Assembly (NCBI GenBank): GCA_965248675.1
Contig: CBDFJZ010000008.1
Coordinates: 1,054,001-1,118,000, forward strand
Length of the DNA stretch: 64,000 bases
Source of the DNA: UBA6627 sp965248675
GTDB taxonomy: Bacteria > Chloroflexota > Dehalococcoidia > UBA2979
Direction: 5' to 3'
The position numbers were made by a program, and so were the translations under genes. Below, piece after piece: positions 10,112 through 19,737 of the stretch (its first letter is position 1; each line of letters opens with the position of its first letter). The notes below the pieces were generated by a model. The model saw only the letters and a program-made list of their open reading frames with translations. It was not told the origin of the DNA and did not search any database.

Positions 10112-11236
10112 TTAGCCGTCCTCGCGAAGCGCTTCGATCAAGCCCCGGAGTCGCTCGGCGATGGCAGATCGATTCTGGACGACTGCTGCTGGGGAAAGAT
10201 GCGACGCAATCAGCGGTCCCCGATGCTCGGGGACCGCGCCCTCTAGCTCCTCCGCCTTCCGTGCAAACGTCTCGAGCGCGGGCGCGGCCAGCGGCACAAC
10301 GCGGAGCGTGTTGGGATCGCAACCGATCGTGACGTCCGTCAGCCCGAGCCACCCCTGAACTCCCGGTGGGTTGATTCAGCAGACCGTGACGGGCTCGGAC
10401 CGATCGGGAACCGGTACTCGGACCGATATGCCCACCGTGCCCCAGTGGATTCTGTACCCGAGGCTCGTTGCTTCATCGATGAGTAGTTCGACCGAGTCTC
10501 GATGGTCAGCTCCATCGAACTTCCCGAGGAATTCCGACTTCTCGAGCGCCTGCGGCGTCGCGGTCCGCTTCTTAGAGGGCCGCAGCACTGCACGCGCTTC
10601 GAATGCTTCGCGGTCGCTTCCGGCGAAGCGAATCACCTCCACGGCGTAGTAGCTCGAAATCGAAGTTTCGTTCATGTACTCGAGCGATCGAAGAGTCTCG
10701 TCCCGGAAGTCTTGCGCGAGTAGCACGTAGTGCAGCGACCCGTCAGCCAGCTGCCCCGACAGCCGCTCCCGTAAAGCCGCAAAGTCCTCTTCGGTGAGAT
10801 CCGGCCACGTCATGCGGGCGGCGTCTTCAAGCGACTGACAGTCGCGCAGATCTGCCTCCTCGCAGTGATCACTTCGGAAGTACCTCAGGGGTACCTGCTT
10901 CTCGAAGTCCACATACGAGAGCTTCCAGAGATCGGATCCGTAGTCCACAAGCTGTGCGAGTGCTTTCCGGAAGTCGCTGTTCTGCGGGCCAGTCTTAAAC
11001 TCAACGACTATCACGTCGCCGGACCTAGCGAGAAGGACCAGATCAACGGCGCCTGACGGGAGTGATGTCTCGCGCCCTACGACTAGCAGCGGCGGTGAGA
11101 GCCCAAGGTCCTCCGCCGACAGTAAGTCTGGATGCGCCTTGAAGAGTTCCTGGGGTTGAGCCTCGCTCTCCGCGGAGACCTGCTCGAGGTCAGCGGCGGA
11201 GCCATCGTGGTCAAGTAAAAGCATTCTGCGGGCCAT
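10112..11236 (-). pseudogene. PD-(D/E)XK nuclease-like gene with in-frame TGA
   Basis: First gene of the McrB operon. The ATG at 11236 follows GGGGTGG; longer forms run into the IS and are artefacts. Residues ~50-100 carry a PD-(D/E)XK-like core: SGAVDLVLLARSG then VIVVEFKTGP, followed by ALAQLVDYGSDLWKL, as in predicted restriction or NucS-like endonucleases. A TGA at 10376-10378 interrupts the frame. The same frame then continues for ~87 codons of protein-like sequence (WLGLTDVTIGCDPNTL to LRGLIEALREDG) and ends at TAA 10 bases before the next gene. I read this as one gene split by a nonsense mutation. Two separate genes is the alternative. Confidence 0.65.
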
Positions 11237-11302
11237 TGCTGAACCACCCCGCTGGGACTTTACACGCCGGCCCGGCTCACAGTCGCGGACTCCCGTCGGC
11301 CT

Positions 11303-12423
11303 CGTGGGGCGGCAAAACCTCATGCGGCCCACCGATACTCATGATGCAAGCCTCCTAGCACCGGCTTGCTGACGACTCGCTGGCTCGGCATCCGCTGCAC
11401 CGGCTTGCGTCGCTCCGGAGAGTCGAGCGCCAATGACCGATGCGGCCGCATCGCGTTGTAGTGCTGGACGTACTGACCAAGCACCCGCCTCCGCTGCCGT
11501 TCGTTGACGGCGATGACGTGATCGAGGCACTCGCGCCGGAGCGTCCCGATCACCCGCTCGGCGATGGCGTTGGCGTTCGGCGCGCGCAGCGGAGTGAGAA
11601 TCGTCTCGATCCCGATCCGTCGAGCGCGTGCGATGAAGTCCCCGCCATCGCTACGGTCGCGGTCTCGGATGAGGAACCCTGGCTGCTGACCCCGGGCGGT
11701 CGCCTCGATCATCTGCCTCCAGATCCAGGGCGCGATCGGGTGCTCCGTGACGTTCCAGTGCCGGATGCGGTGCCGGCCGTGGTCGATCACGACGAACACG
11801 TAGCGCGTGCGGAAGGTGAGGGTCTGCACCGTGAACCGGTCAGCAGCCCGGATGCTGGACGGGTGGTTGCGCCGAAACGTGCGCCACGACTGACTCGGCG
11901 GTCCCGGGAGCGCCTGCTGACGGTAGCGGCTCACGGTGCGAGCGCTGACGTCGAAGCCAAGCGCACGCAGCTCACCAACGATGCGGACGGCGCCCCACCG
12001 CGGATGCTCAGTGGCGCTGCGCAGGATCAGCCGCTGCCACGCGGCGGGAATGTGGGGACGCCCAGGTCCCGCGACGACTCTTCCAGCGCCAGTAGGCGCG
12101 CCAGGCAGAACGCTGCCACCGCACACCCGTGTCCGGCTCGACCATCACGAGCGTGCCTCGCCAGCCGGACCAACCGCGTGCCAGTAGTGACCAGCATCGG
12201 CGGTCGTGGCGACGGAGCCGCGGTCGACGACGGCCCCTTGTGCAGACGGCGAGCTGATGCCGCAGCGCCAAGTGCTCGAGGACGAGATCGCGGCGGGCGC
12301 GGACCGATGCGAAGAGTGCTGCGACAAGCAGACGGAGGTAGAGCACAGACGAGCCTCTCGTGGCTCGCCGATACTCACCGATCTCCGCACCAAGCGGCAC
12401 GGATCAGGTTTTGCCCTCCCACG
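11303..12423 (-). mobile_element. IS-A copy 1, full length (1.12 kb)
   Basis: The ends form an 18-bp inverted repeat: CGTGGGGCGGCAAAACCT on the left and the complement of CGTGGGAGGGCAAAACCT on the right. No clear target duplication is seen. The right end abuts an IS-B fragment and the left end abuts the promoter side of the McrB operon. The catalytic type (rve/DDE with D, D and AIAERV) is IS3/IS481-like. Confidence 0.88.
11320..12346 (-). pseudogene. IS-A transposase, frameshifted
   Basis: The natural start appears to be GTG at 12346 (VLYLRLLVAALFAS...), by analogy with the intact IS-C enzyme. The N-terminal DNA-binding part reads DLVLEHLALRHQL and MVEPDTGVRW. Near 12068 the run GGGACC has one C more than the 52-kb copy, which shifts the frame. 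The catalytic domain continues in the new frame with AADRFTVQTL, IRDRDRS and NANAIAERVIG. The shift is +1, unlike the -1 programmed frameshift of IS3 elements, and the 52-kb copy reads straight through, so a mutation is more likely than recoding. Confidence 0.8.
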
Positions 12424-12630
12424 ACTGGCCGTGGAAGCGCCGAGCGCGACAGCCGGGCCGGCCGCGTATCAGCAAAGAGCTGCAAGGGCTCATCGCGAGG
12501 ATCGCAACCGAGAGCCCGCGCTGGGGCGCCGTCCGCATCCAGGGCGAGCGACTCGCGCTCGGCTACGAGGTGAGCGCGGAGACGGTGAGGTGCTATCGGC
12601 GGAGGGCACTGCGGCGTCCGCCGTCCGGCG
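12424..12630 (+). mobile_element. IS-B internal fragment
   Basis: About 205 bp matching the N-terminal middle of the IS-B transposase (GRPRISKELQGLIARIATE, WGAVRIQGE, YEVSAETVRCYRR). It starts exactly at the right end of IS-A copy 1 and stops before the catalytic domain. It is a dead remnant. Confidence 0.8.
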
Positions 12631-12633
12631 TTA

Positions 12634-12843
12634 CTAGGACCCCTCGAGCCGGCGGATCTGGTCCGCGATGCCGAGGAGCGCATGCACCTCGACCCGGTCG
12701 CCAGGGCGAGGGTCGGGGTACGCCATATCGTGGGACAGCCGGGCTTCGCGTGGCTGTTGTTCGCCGTCTATGACGTAGCGCAGATGGTAGTAGAGCAGAC
12801 CATGGAGGTCGTACGCCTGCACAGCTTGGATCGTCCCCTGCAT
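12634..12843 (-). CDS. Small hypothetical protein (69 aa)
   Basis: I do not recognise it. The ATG at 12843 is preceded by AGGAGG at a short spacing, which decides the start over a longer 96-codon version. The sequence MQGTIQAVQAYDLHG, then YYHLRYVIDGEQQPREARL looks like a compact beta-rich protein, and it ends RPGDRVEVHALLGIADQIRRLEGS. It sits alone between IS debris and the recombinase. Confidence 0.5.
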   Translation of the reverse strand: MQGTIQAVQAYDLHGLLYYHLRYVIDGEQQPREARLSHDMAYPDPRPGDRVEVHALLGIADQIRRLEGS

Positions 12844-12943
12844 GGGGCCTCCTCGCCGATTCGTCCTTTTAGCATGGACGGGGGAGTCACGACGAGCCAC
12901 AGCCATAGCCGAAACGTGAACCACATGCGCGCACCCTCGCAGG

Positions 12944-12964
12944 CGGAGGGTTTCGGACCCTCCG
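12944..12964. terminator. Stem-loop with UUCGG loop
   Basis: CGGAGGGT-TTCGG-ACCCTCCG, a perfect 8-bp stem with a UUCG-type loop. There is no T-run, so it may be a terminator or only a stable hairpin. Confidence 0.4.
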
Positions 12965-13177
12965 GCACGCCTATCAGACAGCGGATCGGTTATTCATGCC
13001 CCACAGGCTCAGGCGGCTCGAACCTCTACGTGGCGCGCCGAGCTTCGCGAGCACGTTGCTGACGTGCGTCTTCGCCCGAGCAACAGCGCTGGTCCGTGGT
13101 CTTGGCTCGCGCCCCGCCGAGTGGCAACGCTCCCCCCGCTACTTGACGCCCGCCTGCCCACGAGCGTCCATGTCGCC

Positions 13178-14127
13178 ATGCCCGCCCCCACCACGCTCTC
13201 GGAGCTGATCGCCCTCTATCTCGCCCGCTGCCGGATCGAGGGCCTCTCGCCACGCACCCAGCGCGCCTACAGCGAGACGCTGGCCCGGTTCCAGCGCAGC
13301 GTCGCCGCGCAGGGGCTGCCCGATGCGGCCGCGGCCGTCGAGACCGCGACCGTGATCCACTACTGCGAGACTTTTCAGGCCCGCCGGCCGGCCACCCGCC
13401 ATCGCTACTTCCGCGCGGTGCGCTGCTTCTTCAACTGGTGCGTGGCCGCCGGCTTCCTCGACCAACGCCGTTCCGCGGCCTGCGCAACGTCCGCCTCCCG
13501 TCCGAGGTCGTACAGCCCTTCCGCCCCGCCGAGCTCGCGCGCCTGGTGGCGGCGTGCGATCCCGCCACCGCCGTCGGGCGGCGCGATGCCGCCGTGGTGC
13601 TGCTCTTCCTCGACACCGGCATCCGCTGCGCCGAGCTGAGCGCGCTCGACCTGGCCGACTGCGACCTCCCCGGCGGCGGCCTGCTGATTCGCCACGGCAA
13701 GGGCAACAAGCAACGCGTCGTCCCCTTCGCCCGCCGCTGCCGGGCCGCGCTCGAGGCCTACCTCGCGGTCCGCGGGCGGACGCCGGGCCCGCTCGTGTGG
13801 GCCGTCACCGGGCCCGGCCGGCTGCGGCCCGGCGTGCGGCTCCAGCCCAACGGCCTCAAGCAGCTGCTCCGCCGCCGCGGACGCGCCGCCCACGTGCCCC
13901 GCTGCCACGCCCACCGCTTTCGCCATACCTTCGCGACCTGGGCCATCCAGCAGGACGCCCGCGAACTCGACGTCCAGCACTTGCTCGGCCACGCCGGCCC
14001 CGAGATGGTGCGCCGCTACACCGCCAGCTACCGCGATCGAGAGCGTGCCGGCCGCCGCCACGCGCGCTTCTCGCCCGCCGATCAGATGCTCGGGGCATCG
14101 GCGTTCGGCGAACCCGCGCCCCGCTAG
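13178..14127 (+). pseudogene. Tyrosine recombinase, frameshifted
   Basis: A phage/ICE-type integrase. The ATG at 13178 begins a SAM-like core-binding domain (LSELIALYLARCRIEGLSP, TQRAYSETLARFQ). The catalytic domain has the first Arg in DTGIRCAELSALD, HRFRHTFATW (HxxR) and LLGHAGPEMVRRYTASY with the nucleophilic Tyr. The frame changes near 13460 (after GFLDQ; the continuation is TPFRGLRNVRLP), so a one-base change splits the gene. It ends 100 bp before a tRNA-Gly 3' half, the usual position of an integrase beside its attachment site. Confidence 0.8.
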
Positions 14128-14229
14128 CCCCCCCCCACCCAGCCTGTGTTGGCCCTGAAGCTGCACTGCAGCTTCCTCTCTGGGAGCCCGCCCAATCCGC
14201 CGCTCCGCGGTCTGCGCACCGACTGCAGA

Positions 14230-14278
14230 TGCTTCCCAAGCAGAGGGTCGAGGGTTCGAATCCCTTCTCCCGCTCCAA
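14230..14278 (+). repeat. tRNA-Gly(CCC) 3' half, att-like direct repeat copy 1
   Basis: 49 bp identical to 31734-31782. It contains the anticodon loop TTCCCAA, the T-arm GGTTCGAATCC and the end CTCCCGCTCCA. The 5' half that should pair with CTCCCGC is absent upstream. Such 3' halves are left by tyrosine-recombinase integration. Confidence 0.75.
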
Positions 14279-14299
14279 GGCAACGCACCCTGTATATGG

Positions 14300-14330
14300 A
14301 CCCGCCGCGGGGCGGGTTCTCTTCTTGTTC
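14300..14330 (+). terminator. Rho-independent terminator after tRNA-Gly remnant
   Basis: ACCCGCC-GCGG-GGCGGGT stem-loop followed by TCTCTTCTTGTT. It lies 22 bp past the tRNA 3' half and is probably the original tRNA terminator, marking the right side as native chromosome. Confidence 0.6.
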
Positions 14331-14550
14331 GGATCGTGGACCATCTGCTTACTGAGCAGGGGGGTTCAACGAGATTGGGCCGCTGTGACCCTCTGAGCGA
14401 GGGAGCGATCGGACTCGGCCCTGTCGCGACCTTCCATGGTGTTGTCGCGCTGAAGAAGGCTTTCGCGGTGATCCCGCATGCCTGAGCTGACGGCCCGCTA
14501 CGCTGACGCAAGGTCAGACCGCACACGCGCTGGGAGACATAGGGGACGAG

Positions 14551-15633
14551 ATGAAGATCGCGAGCTTCAGCAGCCGGGCCGTGCGCATACCTCGTGAGAA
14601 TTCGCCTGCCCTACGGGGCGGCGACACCATGGACTTCGTGACGCTGACCATTCGCACCGACGAAGGAGTCGAAGGAATTGGCTACGCCGGTTTCCAATCC
14701 CCAGTGATGACACGCGCGCTGAAAGCCGCAGTCGATGGGCTGTGCGAGGTCGCGATCGGCAGCGATCCGATGGACACCGAGGCGATCGGTGCGAAGCTCT
14801 CGCGGCTCGGCGGCGGGTCCCCGGCTGGACTCCTGATGCGGGCGATTTCTGCCATCGATGTAGCGTTGTGGGACATCAAAGGCAAGGCGCTGGGGCAGCC
14901 CGTATACAAGCTGCTTGGCGGCTACCGTGATCGTGTCCCCACGTATCAGAGCGGGTTCCTCTGGCGCCCTGCCACCCTGGAAGAGCTCGATGGGGATGCG
15001 AGGCGCCTGGTCGCCGAGGGCTTCCGGTCGATGAAGTTCCGCCTCGGTGCCGAGCCGACGGTCGCTGGCGAGATTGCGCGGTTGGAAACGATGCGGGACG
15101 CCGTCGGGCCAGACGTCGATCTGATGATCGATATCAACCAGGGATGGGACGTGAACCGTGCCATCCGGATCGGCCGGGAGATGGCGCAGTACGACATCTT
15201 CTGGCTTGAGGACCCGACGACGTTCGACGACTTCGGCGGGCTGGCGCGGATCGCCGACGCGCTCGACACCCCGATCGCGGCTGGGGAGTACGTCTACGGC
15301 ATCGCGCCGTTCCGTGAGCTTATCGAGCAGCGATCGATCGACATCGTGATGGTGGATCTGTTGCGCGTGGGCGGCATCACCCAGTGGATGAAGGTGGCGC
15401 ACATGGCGGAGGCCTACAACCTCCCGGTGGTGACCCACCTTGCTCCCGAGGTGCTCGTACACGCGCTCGCCGCCGTGCCGAACGGACTCACTCTTGAGTA
15501 CATGCCGTGGGGGTTTCCGCTGTTCAGAGAGGTACCGCAGGCAGTGAACGGCGAGGTTGTGCTCCCATCGGCACCCGGGCTCGGCCTCGAGTTCGACGAC
15601 GAGCTGCTCGCAAGCTGTGAGATCGCGCTTTAG
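14551..15633 (+). CDS. Mandelate racemase/muconate lactonizing enzyme family (enolase superfamily)
   Basis: An intact 360-aa member of the MR/MLE group, which abstract a proton alpha to a carboxylate using Mg2+. The N-terminal capping domain covers ~1-125 and the barrel follows. Visible residues are K162/R164 in MKFRLG (KxK-like position), metal ligands D194 (MIDINQ), E220 (WLEDP) and E246 (AAGEY), D269 in VMVDLLRVGG, and H296 in VVTHLAPE. The ATG follows AGGGGACGAG. The pattern fits a sugar-acid dehydratase or racemase; substrate cannot be read from sequence. IS-A copy 2 begins 78 bp downstream, and no partner catabolic gene is adjacent. Confidence 0.88.
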   Translation: MKIASFSSRAVRIPRENSPALRGGDTMDFVTLTIRTDEGVEGIGYAGFQSPVMTRALKAAVDGLCEVAIGSDPMDTEAIGAKLSRLGGGSPAGLLMRAISAIDVALWDIKGKALGQPVYKLLGGYRDRVPTYQSGFLWRPATLEELDGDARRLVAEGFRSMKFRLGAEPTVAGEIARLETMRDAVGPDVDLMIDINQGWDVNRAIRIGREMAQYDIFWLEDPTTFDDFGGLARIADALDTPIAAGEYVYGIAPFRELIEQRSIDIVMVDLLRVGGITQWMKVAHMAEAYNLPVVTHLAPEVLVHALAAVPNGLTLEYMPWGFPLFREVPQAVNGEVVLPSAPGLGLEFDDELLASCEIAL

Positions 15634-15710
15634 CGGCGACGGACAATCACTCCAGCTCGTCCGGACACCACATCGGTTTTGAAGTCTGACCAAGAGCGTC
15701 CAGCGAGTCC

Positions 15711-16832
15711 CGTGGGACGGCAAAACCTCATGCGGCCCACCGATACTCATGATGCAAGCCTCCTAGCACCGGCTTGCTGACGACTCGCTGGCTCGGCATC
15801 CGCTGCACCGGCTTGCGTCGCTCCGGAGCGTCGAGCGCCAATGACCGATGCGGCCGCATCGCGTTGTAGTGCTGGACGTACTGACCAAGCACCCGCCTCC
15901 GCTGCCGTTCGTTGACGGCGATGACGTGATCGAGGCACTCGCGCCGGAGCGTCCCGATCACCCGCTCGGCGATGGCGTTGGCATTCGGCGCGTGCAGCGG
16001 AGTCAGAATCGTCTCGATCCCGATCCGTCGAGCGCGTGCGATGAAGTCTCCGCCATCGCTACGGTCGCGGTCTCGGATGAGGAACCCTGGCTGCTGACCC
16101 CAGGCGGTCGCCTCGATCATCTGCTGCCAGATCCAGGGCGCGTTCGGATGCTCCGTGACGTTCCAGTGCCGGATGCGGCGCCGGTCGTGGTCGATCACGA
16201 CGAACACGTAGCGCGTGCGGAAGGTGAGGGTCTGCACCGTGCACCGGTCAGCAGCCCAGATGCTGGACGCGTGGTTGCGGAGAAACGTGCGCCACGACTG
16301 GCTCGGGGGGCGCCGCAGCGCTTGCCGGCGGTAGCGGCTCACGGTGCGGGCGCTCACGTCAAAGCCAAGCGCACGCAGCTCACCACCGATGCGGACGGCG
16401 CGCCACCGTGGATGCTCAGTGGCGCTGCGCAGGATCAGCCGCTGCCACTCGGCGGGAATGTGGGGACGCCCAGGTCCCGCGACGACTCTTCCAGCGCCAG
16501 TAGGCGCGCCAGGCAGAACGCTGCCACCGCACACCCGTGTCCGGCTCGACCATCACGAGCGTGCCTCGCCAGCCGGACCAACCGCGTGCCAGTAGTGACC
16601 AGCATCGGCGGTCGTGGCGACGGAGCCGCGGTCGACGACGGCCCCTTGTGCAGACGGCGAGCTGATGCCGCAGCGCCAAGTGCTCGAGGACGAGATCGCG
16701 GCGGGCGCGGACCGATGCGAAGAGTGCTGCGACAAGCAGACGGGGGTAGAGCACAGACGAGCCTCTCGTGGCTCGCCGATACTCTGCTATCTCAGGACAG
16801 ACCTGCACCTATCAAGGTTTTGCCGTCCCACG
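15711..16832 (-). mobile_element. IS-A copy 2, full length
   Basis: Ends CGTGGGACGGCAAAACCT and its exact complement in AGGTTTTGCCGTCCCACG, the cleanest terminal repeats of the family. The right end runs directly into an IS-B fragment, the same order as at copy 1. Confidence 0.88.
15728..16754 (-). pseudogene. IS-A transposase, frameshifted (copy 2)
   Basis: Start GTG at 16754, N-terminal part intact (DLVLEHLALRHQL). It carries the same extra C as copy 1 near 16477, so the DDE domain (AADRCTVQTL to HHEYRWAA, ORF 15728-16534) is out of frame. Confidence 0.8.
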
Positions 16833-17570
16833 GCTGATCGCGAGGATCGCAACCGGGAACCCGCGCCGGGGCGCCGTCCGCATCCAGGGTGAGCGACCCG
16901 CGCTCGGCTACGCGGTGAGCGCGGAGACGGTGAGGTGCTACCGGCGGAGGGCGTTGCGGCGTCCGCCGTCCCGGTCCTCGCCAACCACCGCCCGCAGCTC
17001 TGGGCTGCGGACTGCTTCACCGTGCAGACGCGCAGCTTCAAGACGCTGTACGTCCTCTTCTTCATCACGCACGCGCGCCGCCGCATCGTGCATTTCAACG
17101 TGACGGCACATCCGACGGCGCCGTGGGTGGGGCGTCAGTGGCTGGCGGCGACGCCGTGGGGGCAGCAGCCCCGCTAGCTGATCCGCGACCGCGACCGCTC
17201 GTCCGGCGCTGCCTGCATGGGCAAGGCGCGAGCGATCGGGATCAAGACGGTCCTCACTGCGGTGCGGGCACCGCAGGCGAACGCCAGCGCGGAGCGTGTG
17301 GTCGGAACGCTCAGGCGCGCATGTCTCGACCAGCTGATGATCGTGAACGAGCGCCACCTGCGACCGGTGCTGCGGGAGTGCGTCGCGCGCTACAACCACG
17401 TGCGACCGCACCAGGCGCTCGAACTGTGGGCTCCGGACGACCGGCGGCCACGGTCACCGCCCCGGAGCGAGGGCCAAGTCGTGGGTCGGCCGATCCTGGG
17501 CGGGCTGCATCACGAGTACGAGCGTCTCGCCGCGTGACATTCGGGCGGACGACATTTTCTGGTAGCACAG
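16833..17570 (+). mobile_element. IS-B fragment with right end
   Basis: It starts inside the transposase at LIARIATGNPR and runs to the right terminal repeat (TTTTCTGGTAGCACAG). The catalytic domain is readable: WAADCFTVQTRSF, IRDRDRS, NASAERVVGTLRR and HHEYERLAA. An in-frame TAG at 17175-17177 and a frame break near 16975 disable it. Its right end is fused to an acyl-CoA dehydrogenase fragment. Confidence 0.82.
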
Positions 17571-17755
17571 CCCGCCGCGGGATCAACATGCTGGGGCTGG
17601 CGGGCGCTCTCAAGCCGGGCTCCCCCCACGCCGTGCTCAGCGGCCAGTTCTGCCAGGCCTACATGCAGACCGTCGCGCTCACCATCGCGGCCGGCACGAG
17701 CGAGATCCAGCGCAACATCATCGCCACCCGCGGGCTCGGGCTGCCCAGGGGGTAG
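17571..17755 (+). pseudogene. Acyl-CoA dehydrogenase C-terminal fragment
   Basis: About 60 codons ending TIAAGTSEIQRNIIATRGLG, the family signature that contacts FAD at the dimer interface. It begins exactly at the IS-B right end, so the rest of the gene was lost with the insertion. Confidence 0.75.
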
Positions 17756-17818
17756 CGGGCGGCACGCGCCTCCACCGCGGTGGAGTTGCTCGCCGTCGCG
17801 GGGGTAGCGTTCGCGCGG

Positions 17819-18661
17819 CTACGCCCGGACGGCGGCCCGCCGCTCCCGGCGCAGCAAGGCACGTAGCGGCGAGTGGCCGGTACCGATCTCGCGCGCCTCG
17901 AAGGCGGCCAGCGCCAGCGCGGTGAGCAGCAAGAAGGCCCCGAGCAGCACTGCGGCGTGCCAGGGGACCGCGCCCTCCACGAGTACGCGCTTGGCGTCGG
18001 AGTAGAAGAACGGGCTCAGCTAGCGCAGCGGCTCCAGAGGCCCTATCAGGTCCGCAAGCACGTCAAAGAAGTAAACCGTCACGGTCTCCGCCGCGACGAG
18101 CCCGGTCGCGAGCCCGCGCGTGGGGCTCAGCGCCCCGGCCAGCAGGCCGAGCGAGCCGCAGGCCAGCGCCAGCGGCAGCGCGGCGAAGGGCGCCAGCCCC
18201 AGCTCCCAGACCGCGACGGCGCCTCGCAGGTCGATGAAGGGCGCGGAGACGACGAAACCGAGCGATGCGAGCGCGCAGATCAGCGTCGCGCCGATCGCGA
18301 ACGCCGCCACCCGCTCCACGAAGAGCCGGCGGCGCGAGACCGGCTGCGCTAGCATCATCTCCAGCGTGCCTCGCTGCTCGTCGCCCGCGAGCAGCCCCGT
18401 CGACACGACGACCGCGTAGACGGCGACGAGCAGCGGCATCCAGAAGCTGAAGAATTCGACCTGCAGGAAGCCCCGCGGGACGGCCAGGTCCGAGACGTCG
18501 CCGATGAAGGCGGAGTACTCCTCCGGGAGCTCGAAATCGGCGAGCGTGCCGGCGAACGCCGGGTAGAGCACGACGTACAGGGCCGCGAGCATGCCCAGCC
18601 CGCCGCCGTAGCCGACGATGTGCCAGCGCAAGTCGTGCAGCGTCTTACGAAGCAGCGGCAT
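17819..18661 (-). pseudogene. ABC-2 type permease with in-frame TAG
   Basis: Membrane half of an exporter encoded with the ATPase upstream. The ATG at 18661 overlaps the ATPase 3' end by 17 bp, so it is translationally coupled. Six hydrophobic segments are apparent (e.g. MLAALYVVLYPAFAG, FWMPLLVAVYAVVVSTGLLAG, GLVAAETVTVYFFDVL). The reader motif GDEQRGTLEMMLAQPVSR is typical of ABC-2 permeases. A TAG at 18020-18022 stops translation after IGPLEPLR. The same frame continues for 66 codons (LSPFFYSDAKRVLVEG, a last membrane helix, AFEAREIG) to a second TAG at 17819. The family sequence at the stop is normally aromatic, so this looks like a Tyr-to-amber change. Confidence 0.72.
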
Positions 18662-19610
18662 GGCGACCTTCCCCGTCCGCCGCTTCCGGGGGCGACGCGT
18701 CGGGCTGCTCGTAGTACGAGAGGAAGAGTTCCTCCAGCGTCGGCTTGTGCGTCTCGATAGCGGCGACGGAATACCTCGCCAGGCACTTCAACAGGGCGTC
18801 GACTCCGTCGTGCGTCTCGAAGACCGCTCGATCGCCCTCGAGCGAGAGCAGCGGCGCGCCGTCGATGCCGTCCAGACCGTCGCGCGGGGGACTCCCGGCG
18901 AAGGTGACAGTGATGCGCTGCGCCGCGATGCGCCGGCGTTCCGCCAGGTCGAAGACGTCGATCACGCGCCCGCCGCGCAGCATCGCCACGCGGTGGCAGA
19001 CCTGCTCCACCTCGGCAAGGTCATGCGAGGAGAAGAAGACGGTCCGGCCGTCTTTCACCACCTCGCGTAGAAGCCCTTCGACGACCTCTTGCATCAGCGG
19101 GTCGAGCCCGCTCGTTGGCTCATCGAGGACCAGCAGCTCCGGCCGCGACATCAGCGCCTGTACGATGCCAACCTTCTGGCGGTTGCCTCGCGAGAGTGTC
19201 CCGATGCGGCGCGTGGGGTCGAGCTGAAGCGACTCCACCAGCCGCTCGCGGTACGCGGCGTCGACCTGTCCGTCGCGAAGCGAGGCCACGAGCCTGAAGT
19301 AGTCGAGCGCGCTCATGCCCTCGTACATGCGCGGGTCGCCCGGCAGGTAGCCGACGCGCCGGCGCACCTCGACCGTATCGCGCTGCGCATCGAAGCCCAG
19401 CACCTCGGCGCGTCCGGCCGTCGGCCGGATCAAGTCGAGCAGGACGCGAATCGTGGTGGTCTTGCCAGCGCCGTTTGGGCCGAGGAAACCGAAGAGCTGA
19501 CCGCGCTCCACGGTCAGGTCCACGTCCGTCAGCGCGCGCACGGACCCGTAGTCCTTGGTCAGTCGCTCCAGGCGAATCGCCGCAGTCTCCACGGGCCCAG
19601 CGCCCTCCAT
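18645..19610 (-). CDS. ABC transporter ATP-binding protein (ABC-2 exporter)
   Basis: A 321-aa ATPase. Walker A GPNGAGKTTT, signature LSRGNRQKVG, Walker B LLVLDEPTSGLDP and the switch SSHDLAEVEQV are all intact. The C-terminal ~80 residues are the extra domain seen in CcmA/drug-export ATPases (ending PTLEELFLSYYEQ). I chose the ATG at 19610 (MEGAGPVETAAIRL); longer versions extend into IS3 debris. It forms an operon with the permease at 18661, which carries an amber codon, so export may be lost. Substrate is unknown. Confidence 0.85.
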   Translation of the reverse strand: MEGAGPVETAAIRLERLTKDYGSVRALTDVDLTVERGQLFGFLGPNGAGKTTTIRVLLDLIRPTAGRAEVLGFDAQRDTVEVRRRVGYLPGDPRMYEGMSALDYFRLVASLRDGQVDAAYRERLVESLQLDPTRRIGTLSRGNRQKVGIVQALMSRPELLVLDEPTSGLDPLMQEVVEGLLREVVKDGRTVFFSSHDLAEVEQVCHRVAMLRGGRVIDVFDLAERRRIAAQRITVTFAGSPPRDGLDGIDGAPLLSLEGDRAVFETHDGVDALLKCLARYSVAAIETHKPTLEELFLSYYEQPDASPPEAADGEGRHAAAS

Positions 19611-19737
19611 TACCCGAGCCTCACCATGCCCCCTGCGAACCATGTTGCGGCTCGACCGCGCCGCGGCCAATGGTCCATGGTGACGAACGCTATCGATAGG
19701 ACGCCGAGTTGGGCATCGACCGCCGCTCGGAGCGGCG

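Noticed and set aside
12008..12400. IS-A orfA/orfB pair with programmed frameshift as in IS3
   Set aside because: The change needed is +1, not -1. The 52-kb copy lacks the extra C and reads straight through, so mutation is simpler.
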